Below the pieces are notes generated by a model. That model worked only from the letters and a program-made list of their open reading frames with translations. It searched no databases and was not told the DNA's origin. The translations under genes and the position numbers were made by a program. Of a stretch of DNA of 64,000 nt, positions 25,052 to 34,300 are shown one piece after another. Origin of the DNA: QYOJ01 sp964616825. Lineage in GTDB: Bacteria > Bacteroidota > Bacteroidia > Bacteroidales > FEN-979. The DNA is taken from contig CAZTSX010000013.1 in the NCBI GenBank assembly GCA_964616825.1, positions 1 through 64,000 of the forward strand. Direction: 5' to 3'. Numbering within the stretch: the stretch's first letter is position 1; each line of letters opens with the position of its first letter.

Positions 25052-27469
25052 TCAATTTATTCCAGTCAATCTCAAACGAATACTATCGTATCGAATAGGA
25101 CAAAAATGATGATTAAAAAAATAGAGTTTTAAGTAACTCCCTTTTGTTCCTTTCAAGAAATTAGCATCCAGTGTTTCCTCCAGTTGAAATGTGTGCCATT
25201 CTCCCGGAATAATCTGATCGGGCGGAATTCCAGGGAATTGCAATCGGTCGTACATGGAATTTGTTAATGTTGTATCCTCTATGGTCATCACAAGCCAGGG
25301 TAACTCATCTTTATAGATCGCTTTTGCAATAGTGTATTGAAACTTGATATCTATGCCAAACCCCCTGTAGTCTCCAGAAAGCTCGAACGGATCAATTACA
25401 GGGATGTACTTATTCGGGTTTTTACCGAATTGTAAGCCCACAGAATCGAAAGAAATTATCAGCGTTGTGTCATAGTCAATCGTCATGATAAGTTCCGGTA
25501 GAATAATCCGATTCTCTTTCATGGCATAATTGAAAACAGCATCTGTTGTTTTCAATTCATCCTTGAGTTGGTTTTGCTTCTTATTATCATTTATAGGAAT
25601 CGTTTTCAGGCCATCCTGAATCTCAAACAACCGATTGTTAGAGAGAAAGAACTTGTTCTTCAGGAATTCATTTTTTGCCTGTGAGGAGGAAACAAACTGT
25701 ACGGCATGTGTGTTTCTGAACCTGGATGTTGTATCAATGCCATTGCCTACCCAGTGGACATAAGGATGATCATCGAACTCATAGTGGTTGTTGATCATCG
25801 CAATCAGGGTAGGTGTAACATCTTGATGTGAAGACACGGAATTGAATTGCTTGGTCTCTTTCAATAAAGGGGAATAAATAATCAATGGGACATGATACCG
25901 CTCAATGGAAGATATAGATGAGTATCCTAGCTCCATAGAAAAATGATCTCCAGTTATGAAAAATATCGTATTCTTAAAATCAGCACGCCAGGAATAGGTC
26001 TCAAAAAAAGAACGGAGGGCGTCATCTGAATATAAAATAGCGGCAAAAAGTTTTTTGTTCAGATCTGTTTTCTTTTTCTTCTCCGGAGGGTATTCCGGCT
26101 GAGATGTTATCCGGTCATATTGATTCATATAAAAATCCGCCTCCGGGAAATCATATGGGCTATGTGTTGAGAGGGTCAGATAGATATCCAAACGAGGTTG
26201 CTTCTGCAACGAATCTATGACCTCTATCGAACGGGCAAATACATATTCATCATGATGGCCCCATTCAAAATCGGGATACTGTGCTTTGATTTGATCATAT
26301 TTAGGACCGAAATCCTCCAGAATATAATCGGTCTGGTGTTTTTTCAGAAATTGCTTGTAATTGGTAAAATTCGCATCTCCTCCGTAAAAAAAGCTCACAA
26401 AATATCCATTATCATGAAGATATTGAATCAGGGAGGAGTGATAAGGCATCTGCCCCATATCCCTCTGTAGCTCTCCGCTCCCATATGGAAGTGAAGCAAA
26501 AAGAGCTTGGAGGACGTGAAAGGTGCGCTCTGAAATAGATAAAAAATTGGGCCAAAAAAGACTTCTATCTTTTAGGGAATCAAGAAATGGTGTGAAATTT
26601 CCATACCACGATTGTTCGCCAATATATGCTGTGGAGAGAGATTCAAAAATGATAAACACAATGTTTGGCAACGAATCCCGCAACTCGAAAAAAGGCCCTA
26701 AAACATCTTGCGTGTTATCTTTATGAAGCAAGGGATAACGTTCGGAGAAAAAGTTAAACTCAGAATGCATCTTTTGATATTTCTCAATTGCCTTAGATAT
26801 TTTGCTTGGTTCATATGAACTCTTTTTCCATAAAAGATAGTCAATCCCATTGCCAATAAAATAAGCGGATTTATTGACCCGATAATGATACTGTACGTCT
26901 GATTCATAGTCCTTCGCACAATTAGAACTACGAAAAGAGAGAGTCAGGGCAACCAAGAAGAGAAGCACAAGCAGGGTTATCTCCCGATTTCGGAATGTTA
27001 GTTTTCTTGAAAGAAACTGAAGAGCTGACAGAAGGATCAAAGAGAGGAAAAACGGGAGAAAAGACCAGAAGTCAAGGCTTTCAGAACTATTGATTACCAT
27101 TATGATCTCACCAAAAGAGTATCGAAACAAGACCTCATTCAACGGAAATAAATTGACAGAAAAGTACCTGACTAACGCAATCTGTAAGATTGTAATCAAA
27201 CAAAGTAGAATGATATAAAAGATAATCCCGGTTTTTCGATTCAGCAGGGAGAGTACTATAAAAGGGAGAAACATGATGAGGGCAAACACAAGAAAGGAGT
27301 TTAAGTCATGCCACAGGCCGGCCGTTTCTATAGTAAATGGACGATCCAGAATATCTTGCACATGTAACAGGTAATAGTACTCAATGAACCTCAGAAAGAT
27401 CAGTACGGGTAGAAAGGCAAGATTCAGAATGGCATATCTCGCTGCAAGTGAAATCAGTTTCTCTTTCAT
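25052..27469 (-). CDS. LtaS/MdoB-like membrane phosphoglycerol transferase with C-terminal CBM-like domain
   Basis: A sulfatase-fold membrane enzyme (805 residues from the chosen ATG at 27467-27469; an upstream ATG at 27511 would overlap the previous gene). Five hydrophobic helices occupy the first 190 residues or so. The extracytoplasmic alkaline-phosphatase-like domain has IVFIIFESLSTAYIG (metal Glu), the nucleophile Thr in FLSISERTFHVLQALFAS, a GGDANF motif and FITGDHFSMELGY (metal Asp/His). Relatives transfer phosphoglycerol or phosphoethanolamine to lipids or glucans. The last 100 residues or so resemble the domain shared by four other proteins of this locus (GEWHTFQLEE ... LKLYFFN). The ATG lies one base after the stop of the GH16-like gene. 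Confidence 0.85.
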   Translation of the reverse strand: MKEKLISLAARYAILNLAFLPVLIFLRFIEYYYLLHVQDILDRPFTIETAGLWHDLNSFLVFALIMFLPFIVLSLLNRKTGIIFYIILLCLITILQIALVRYFSVNLFPLNEVLFRYSFGEIIMVINSSESLDFWSFLPFFLSLILLSALQFLSRKLTFRNREITLLVLLFLVALTLSFRSSNCAKDYESDVQYHYRVNKSAYFIGNGIDYLLWKKSSYEPSKISKAIEKYQKMHSEFNFFSERYPLLHKDNTQDVLGPFFELRDSLPNIVFIIFESLSTAYIGEQSWYGNFTPFLDSLKDRSLFWPNFLSISERTFHVLQALFASLPYGSGELQRDMGQMPYHSSLIQYLHDNGYFVSFFYGGDANFTNYKQFLKKHQTDYILEDFGPKYDQIKAQYPDFEWGHHDEYVFARSIEVIDSLQKQPRLDIYLTLSTHSPYDFPEADFYMNQYDRITSQPEYPPEKKKKTDLNKKLFAAILYSDDALRSFFETYSWRADFKNTIFFITGDHFSMELGYSSISSIERYHVPLIIYSPLLKETKQFNSVSSHQDVTPTLIAMINNHYEFDDHPYVHWVGNGIDTTSRFRNTHAVQFVSSSQAKNEFLKNKFFLSNNRLFEIQDGLKTIPINDNKKQNQLKDELKTTDAVFNYAMKENRIILPELIMTIDYDTTLIISFDSVGLQFGKNPNKYIPVIDPFELSGDYRGFGIDIKFQYTIAKAIYKDELPWLVMTIEDTTLTNSMYDRLQFPGIPPDQIIPGEWHTFQLEETLDANFLKGTKGSYLKLYFFNHHFCPIRYDSIRLRLTGIN

Positions 27470-27470
27470 A

Positions 27471-29438
27471 TCATTCAATGACGACCTCATAAATTTCCCC
27501 TGTGATGTCATTTTTCGGGAAGGGGATGTTATCCTGTGTGAACATAGAACCGATCCACCAGCGCGTATTGTGGAACTCCTGGGTAATGATCAACAGCATC
27601 TGGTTGTTGGGGATGGTGGTGATGGTGTGATCAACGTAGCCAACCACACGAAGCTGGTCTTTTTCGGGTCCGATACGCCAGATGATCCGTTCCGGCTGCC
27701 AGTCGATCTGGAAGTAATAATAGGGACCACCAAACAATTCATCATCCAGTTCAGGTTTCTTTGAGGTGATCGCCCGATAGGTATCTCCCCATTTGTGCTG
27801 CCAGAAAACCTGGTTGTCATATATGATAGGGTTGCAGCCACCGGCATAGTTTACCGGATCCTGACAGGCCATATCCCAATTGGTACAGGCTACGAGGATC
27901 TCATCATTCATCTCCATTACCTCCTGCGGTAATGTAACATTCCAGTTTGCGATATTGTACTGGTCGATAACTCCTTTATTGTAAGCCGGAGGAAAGATAT
28001 AGCTGGGACAATATTTTGTGGTCTTCAGGATTTCAAAATCGATCTCCGAGTATCCCACGTTCTTCACCCGTACATCCTGGTCACCCCCATAATAGTTTGC
28101 AAAATAGCCCAGATTATTACAATCACGGCGATGATTCCAGGGTGATTGATCCTGTGTAAATAACCAGATCGCGTTGGTCAGGCCGTTCCACAATCCATTT
28201 TTGTTCAGAAGTTCCGTCAGGTTCGCCTTGACTGTCCATTTTCCGTATGTAAAACCATGACGGGATATCACTCCTACATTCTGCTTCTCCCACCTGCCAA
28301 ACTCCGTACCGGGATTCTTTATGATGATCTTATGCTCAATGGGATCGGAAATAACCGTTTCGCAAGGATTCTGGCTGTTGGTGGCCACTACGGTAATCAG
28401 TTCCTCTTTCCGGTAAAACTGCTTATTCCAGTTATATTCGGTAAGTGAATAATTATCTTTCAATACATCTGCGATTACCGGGATGTTGCTGTATTTTGCT
28501 GTGGGATCGATATAATGCATAAACTGATCAAAAGGGGCCCGTTCATAGATTTGGTCGCTGTTTCCACAGTTTCCGGTGAACGTTTCTCCGTATTCATCCC
28601 TGGGATAGTAAAATGGATTGATGTAGATCCCTGCACCCAGGTCAGGTTTGGCAACGACTCTGAGAATATTGGGGAATCTGTTGACAACCGTATTCGGAAG
28701 TTCTCTCCCCTCTCCATAAAGAAAGTAGAAATAGGGATTCAGAAACGACAGGCTATCCTTCGGCAAGCTGATATTCTGGATATAATCTGGAATTACATGG
28801 CTCTCCATATACTCTGGCATGGTCACGGCAAGCATGAAACTATAGTCGCCAACGCGGGGATTCCGTTTCCATCTGTCGTTCGATTCATTTTCGTAATATC
28901 GCTCCTCGTCTCTCGGATTCCCGACAATGCGAAACCAGTTTGTTATCCGATGAAATTTACCATCCCCAGGGATCTCTTTTGTCAAGACAAAGGTCTTGTC
29001 AACGTTTTCCCAGCTTCCATAAAAATTTTCCCATGCAAATTCATTCAACATGGTGCTATCTGTTGCATCTCTCTCCGGAAACTTATACGATTCATTCTGG
29101 TAGTAGATCTTATAGGCAAACTTCTGTGGGGATGAACCGGTATTCTTGATGTAAAATTCCATCTCGAAAAAACCGTTCTCTGTTTGATCCGGTGAAGGGA
29201 TCATGAATCCTGTTCTCCTGGGCGCTGTGTAATCCAGATAGAGCAGCTTATCGATTAAGACATTATTGGTCTCTTCTCCTGCCATATCTGTTTTCCAGTT
29301 AACCAGGGGATTGAACCCGTTGACAGTAAACTGGCCGGAGACTGCTTCCGGGCCTTCCGGAGAGTGAGAACAGGCTGTCGTCAGCGCAAAGCAAGCCAGG
29401 CCAACCAAAGATATAATATGTTGAATTTTCACAAACAT
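27471..29438 (-). CDS. GH16-like secreted lipoprotein
   Basis: A 655-residue lipoprotein with a signal peptide ending near LTTAC (Cys23). The N-terminal 375 residues are aromatic-rich and unrecognised. The C-terminal part (about 378-655) looks like a GH16 beta-jelly roll: HGFTYGKWTVKANLTE, NGLTNAIWLFTQD, the catalytic signature SEIDFE with E465, D467 and E469, and FQIDWQPERIIWRIG, matching the Y.W.P..I.W segment of laminarinases and agarases. It probably cleaves or remodels a beta-glucan or galactan at the cell surface. Several Cys residues in the insert after EIDFE suggest disulfides. It sits between a beta-propeller protein and an LtaS-like transferase. The assignment rests on motifs only. 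Confidence 0.6.
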   Translation of the reverse strand: MFVKIQHIISLVGLACFALTTACSHSPEGPEAVSGQFTVNGFNPLVNWKTDMAGEETNNVLIDKLLYLDYTAPRRTGFMIPSPDQTENGFFEMEFYIKNTGSSPQKFAYKIYYQNESYKFPERDATDSTMLNEFAWENFYGSWENVDKTFVLTKEIPGDGKFHRITNWFRIVGNPRDEERYYENESNDRWKRNPRVGDYSFMLAVTMPEYMESHVIPDYIQNISLPKDSLSFLNPYFYFLYGEGRELPNTVVNRFPNILRVVAKPDLGAGIYINPFYYPRDEYGETFTGNCGNSDQIYERAPFDQFMHYIDPTAKYSNIPVIADVLKDNYSLTEYNWNKQFYRKEELITVVATNSQNPCETVISDPIEHKIIIKNPGTEFGRWEKQNVGVISRHGFTYGKWTVKANLTELLNKNGLWNGLTNAIWLFTQDQSPWNHRRDCNNLGYFANYYGGDQDVRVKNVGYSEIDFEILKTTKYCPSYIFPPAYNKGVIDQYNIANWNVTLPQEVMEMNDEILVACTNWDMACQDPVNYAGGCNPIIYDNQVFWQHKWGDTYRAITSKKPELDDELFGGPYYYFQIDWQPERIIWRIGPEKDQLRVVGYVDHTITTIPNNQMLLIITQEFHNTRWWIGSMFTQDNIPFPKNDITGEIYEVVIE

Positions 29439-29443
29439 TGTCT

Positions 29444-31324
29444 CTATTTTATTGGTTCATCGGAATAGATCTGAAGAGAGTTGGGCAAGCTGTGTAAATC
29501 TTCATAGTCTGAGCATTCTCCGCCTGAGAAATCTTTCGGTTTACAGTTTCTGGCTATAACCATCACTGAAGTGGCCGTCGGATTTATCCAGTTTCCGGTA
29601 TGGATCTTCAGGATCTCGTAATACTTGGGATTCATATCATTCGGGTAGCCCGAAAAATCAATGTTTGCCAGGATCTGAAATGTGGTATCATTGAAACGGA
29701 TATCTTTCAAATCATATCGCCAGTCCCGATTATACCGTAGAAATGACATCGGTTTTCCCTGTTGAAAATGTCCGGGATAAAACCGATCGGTTGGTTTGAG
29801 TGTATCGATACCTATTGTCAGTCCCTGACTCTGTTGATCATATGGAAAAAGCTGCGTGAACCTCCGGTCAGCGGATTGATATTTCAAGAGGGAGTATGCA
29901 TATTTTCCGGATTTTTTATCCTGAAATGTGGTCAGAAGAATATCATGACCGAACCGCGGGAGGTATGGGCCGGCTGTAACCGAGAAGTCGACACGAGTGG
30001 GATCCCACTCCTTGACTTTGTACTCTTCGCCCGTTGCAACGGCTGTCCAGTCGCCTCCGGAAGAGCCGGATGAAGTGTATTTCAGCAGCTTCCACGATCC
30101 CTTCTGACCGAACAGGAGGAGTTCTGTAATCCGGTCGCCATTCAGATCGCCACAAGTCATCTGGTTTTTATGTTTCAGGATAATTTCGTGCAATTGGGAT
30201 TCATCAGATTGCCAAATCACGTTGAGCTTTGCAGAAGCACCATTTCCGGAAGCACATATGCTGCCGGTTTCTTCAAAACCGATCAGCGCCATGTTGTTAT
30301 TCCCGGTGACAAGGAGCTGATCAGTTGAAGATGAAGTGAACGCTCCTTTCAAATAGCTGAATCCTTGAAAAAGCGGATACAGTTCAACCGGGCAATCGAG
30401 CGGGATCCTGACAAATGAATGCTTGTCCGGACAATAATGATAGAGCTCCGGTTTGCCGTCAGGTTTGATAACCAGCATCGACTCCCTGGTATTTCGGGGC
30501 GTCAGAAAATGACCTGAGACCACCTGATCATCAGGAGTAATATTTCCTTCCACTGAGTCTCCTTGTTTGATGAGGAATATGTTATCATCATTTTGAATAT
30601 CCTCCTGGTCAAGGAATAATGTGTGAAAAGGTGGATTGTTAAATAGAGGCTTATACCCGGTCTGTTTTGTCATATCCACCAGGGCTGAGTCGCCGGTCCG
30701 ATCTCGGGGAGCGCCAAAAACGAAATAGAAATCATCGACCAGCAGATCCGTGCTGCTGTTATTCCAGAAATAGAGCTGGATATTGTCATCAGATCGTAAC
30801 CTGACATCAGACAGATCGTAATACCTACTGATCTTAGTCCACTTTTCTACCGGGATCAACGGCCCGGAGAAGTACAATCCTTTCCAGCAAATGTTTACGC
30901 CTACCGAATTGGTGGCAGAAAAGACCAGGGCTGCATTCACATCATCATCAGTTGGAAGGACATATACCCAGGCGCTCATGGCTACACCACCCATGTTCCT
31001 GAGTCCCAACTCTCCTGCTTTACGAACCACACTAATGGAATAACTATCCTTTCCAAACACCTTCGCAGAGTAATTCCCCGAATGGGCAATCCCTTGATAG
31101 ATGCCACTTGGCGTCTCCCGTGTTGGATCTACTTCAAAGTCGAAAAACAGAGAATTAGGCGCGGCGCTCACTAATTTATCGTGCCTGATGAAGGCTGTCT
31201 CATCGGATTCCGGGATTTTCACCAGCTTGTGCCACGGTACATAGTTGATCACCAGGAGAGCCAGGATAGCACTTAGCCCAACGACCATCCCGATGATGAT
31301 CAATAATTTCCACTTTTTCTTCAT
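29444..31324 (-). CDS. Membrane-anchored protein with CBM-like domain and propeller-like repeats
   Basis: A 626-residue protein with an N-terminal membrane anchor (residues 6-28). Residues about 58-205 form a jelly-roll-like domain: FDFE at the start, HSGNYSAKVFG, SAWVYVLPTDD, KWTKISRYYDL, then YFWN (185-188) and VDD (196-198). This pattern recurs in four neighbouring proteins. The rest (about 215-626) has FG-GAP/propeller-like strands, for example MTCGDLNGDRITELLLFG. No catalytic motif is visible. It may bind glycan at the outer face of a membrane. It is cotranscribed with the GH16-like gene (5-base gap) and the large T9SS protein (9-base gap). Confidence 0.7.
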   Translation of the reverse strand: MKKKWKLLIIIGMVVGLSAILALLVINYVPWHKLVKIPESDETAFIRHDKLVSAAPNSLFFDFEVDPTRETPSGIYQGIAHSGNYSAKVFGKDSYSISVVRKAGELGLRNMGGVAMSAWVYVLPTDDDVNAALVFSATNSVGVNICWKGLYFSGPLIPVEKWTKISRYYDLSDVRLRSDDNIQLYFWNNSSTDLLVDDFYFVFGAPRDRTGDSALVDMTKQTGYKPLFNNPPFHTLFLDQEDIQNDDNIFLIKQGDSVEGNITPDDQVVSGHFLTPRNTRESMLVIKPDGKPELYHYCPDKHSFVRIPLDCPVELYPLFQGFSYLKGAFTSSSTDQLLVTGNNNMALIGFEETGSICASGNGASAKLNVIWQSDESQLHEIILKHKNQMTCGDLNGDRITELLLFGQKGSWKLLKYTSSGSSGGDWTAVATGEEYKVKEWDPTRVDFSVTAGPYLPRFGHDILLTTFQDKKSGKYAYSLLKYQSADRRFTQLFPYDQQSQGLTIGIDTLKPTDRFYPGHFQQGKPMSFLRYNRDWRYDLKDIRFNDTTFQILANIDFSGYPNDMNPKYYEILKIHTGNWINPTATSVMVIARNCKPKDFSGGECSDYEDLHSLPNSLQIYSDEPIK

Positions 31325-31333
31325 GAAATCAGT

Positions 31334-34300
31334 TTATCGGATAAGAACAAGTTTAGCTATTTTAGTTCTCCCGGCAGATGTCAGTTTCAGTGTATAGATC
31401 CCAACTGGTACCCTTATCCCTTTTTGATCTGTACCATTCCATGATACCTGGCAATCACCATCTGACATGGGCTGATCAACCAGCCGTTTGATTAGCAATC
31501 CGCGAAGGTCGTATACATCAAGCGTTACTTCTGAACTCTCCTCCAGCCTGTATTGAATAACCGTTTGATCACTGAATGGATTCGGATATCCGTAGAGGTA
31601 TCCGTTGAGGTCTGAACCATCTTCAGAGATCCAGGTCGGATAGTTGACATGAAGTAACACAGGTACTACCGTAATGTTGTTATAGAGATCCCTGACAAGC
31701 AGGTCACAGGTATAATCCCCGGATTCGAGCACTCCGGCATCAAAATTAACGTTCACATCATCCGTAAGACCGGGCAACAAACTGCCGCTGTTGGAAGAAA
31801 GACTAAGCCAACTGTTTGACAAACCCTCATTGGCGATTCTGATCTCTCCGGCAACAAAATGAAGTTCCTGGCCAACACTATCTCCATCAATCACATAGAT
31901 GATAAACACATCGAACGTATTCCCTTCCTGAATCGTACCGGTAACGACTGAAGTGGCAGTCTCCCCTGGTTTGATCACGCCACGACCTCCAGTACTCTCT
32001 CCATACCAATGTATGGACACGCCATTCCCGGTCGTGCCGTCATACTCTAAGTCTCCCAGTGATCCACCGGAGAAGTTGGTGGCATTGCTCACGGTTACTC
32101 CTTCCGGGAAGTTCATCCTGACATGTTTAATGTATTCATCATCGGTGCTGTTATTTTGTGTTGTAAATGTCCAGCTGAAGGTTTGTCCGGGAACAAAGGT
32201 GGATTCGGAGCACACAATAGAAGATCCGGTGAGGTTGTCAGGTATTAAGGATTTGTTTGCCGTGGTGTCGAACACCTGAATGGTATAATTCAGCAAACCT
32301 CCACCTGAGTTGGTTATCTGCAAATTTTCTGTTCCGGTCTCCCCGGGCTCGAGGGATTTGATCATTAAAGGGGGGTCAACCGATACCTCTGGCAATGCTC
32401 CTTCAAAGGGGGGAAACGTAATGAAATCAAGCCAGCAGCAATCATAGTAAGATATGACCGAATTATCCTTGTGATAAATCCATTTAAATGTATGATAGCC
32501 TTTGGATACAGGATAGGTCATCTTTTCCCAGGGGAGGTTCCCATCCCATCTGCCCTTCTCTTCATTATCAATAAAGAAAGCCAGGTAATCGTAATCGGTT
32601 CCATTGGGATCATCCTCACATGACACCCGTTTCCAGAAGCTGATCTCACCACTTGCAAGTACATTCACTGAGATCAGGACATGTGATTCCATATCTTCAT
32701 AGATCCAGCCCGACTTAATTGCATATAATCCTTCATAGGGCTCAAACTGATCGATATTCCAGCCGGCATCTCCACCATGAAACCAGGGGAACCTGTTATA
32801 ATTCCCTGTTTCAAAGTCTTCAATGATCTCTCCGGATAATAACCAGATACTATCGTTTCCTACAAATCCGTTGTTACCTGAGAGGCTGGTCGGCATCAGG
32901 TAGAGGTGTTCAAATGGTGCCTGACCGGAAGCGGAGATATTAAATACCAGTTTCTGGGTTGAGTCCGGTTCCAGGATCGGGATCGTGCCTGATCCCTGGT
33001 TGACAGAAAGGAGTGGATCTCCCGAACTCAGGTTGACTGTCAGGTTTTGAACTTTTGCCCCTCCCTTATTCTCAAATGCGACCACAAAGTCAGCAGTCTC
33101 TCCCGGATCGAGTCGACCATTATCCCCATCAAGCAGTGCCAGCTCACCGATTATTATTTCCGGTGCCAGTGCGATCAGGTAAATCGTGGTTTCAAAGTTC
33201 TGCTGGTTGGATGTTTCATGAAAAACGAGATTGAATTCATGTTGGTCGGGCACTTTGGATGAGACCTGGAAAGAGAATGCATCAGTAAAAGTCAACGTTT
33301 GCCCTCCATTAACCGTACCCACATATTGTGTGCTATCAATGAGTGTTATAAGTGAATCTGTCTCGGTTATCCATGTGTCGATGCCGGTTATCGGTTGCGT
33401 CCCCAGGTTTGTTATTGAGAAAGAGACCATGGCAATCTCTCCGTATTCAATCAGGCTATCGCCTCCAGCCGTAACGATGAAGTCCATCATCAATCCGTTC
33501 GAGGTAAAATACAGAACCTTGGTAGTAGAGATTCCGTTATTATCTGTGGCCCGAAATGTGATTGGCTGGTTGGTATATACGTATTGTGGTGTGCCGCTGA
33601 ACAATCCGTCTTCCGAAAAATTCATCTCCACAGGATAGCCGCAAGCTGTGAAATGCTCTTTTGTATTTGTTGCAATAGAGGGACCATTGTGCAGCTGTGA
33701 ATATTGATAATTCCTGTTATCTCCGCTGGAGATTCCTCCTGTCCATTCTGTGCTGATGGGGTAATTCATGTTACCGTAATAGTATTCGATTGCACCGTTT
33801 GGATAGAGTTTGACAGCAAAATTGAGGTTGGTCGTTCCCGACATATTATTCAACGATGCCTGCCAGCGTATTGTAGCCGCGTTTTGATCGCCTTCATACC
33901 AGATCCCGTCGCCCTGGTTATAATAAAGACGCAGGTCTGACATAAATGGACTGATGATACTGGTTTGTCTGAACAGCAGGTTGGGATCTATGAGATAGGG
34001 GTAGGTATAGGGTTGATCGTCAAAGAGGATAAATCCATCAGCATAAATGTACAGTTTATTATTAACCTCCTGATAGAACGGGAAAGCAAAATTGAGATCC
34101 TGAATTGCATACCCGGTGTTATTGTTCGTAAGCACCAATTGCGTTTCAGTCACAGAGGGGAAAACCTCTGTGGAGAGGATTTCCGGATAGTCCAGCTGGA
34201 GGTCCCACAGATACGGAGGCGTCCCGCCAGAGGCCATAAGCTGCAACGAATAGGGCTGGTACAATGTGGCAACCGGCATCGAGCTCGTTGTTATGAAAGG

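Noticed and set aside
27470..27511. Longer start for the LtaS-like gene
   Set aside because: It would overlap the GH16-like gene by 41 bases; the ATG at 27469 sits one base after that gene's stop and precedes the membrane segments directly.
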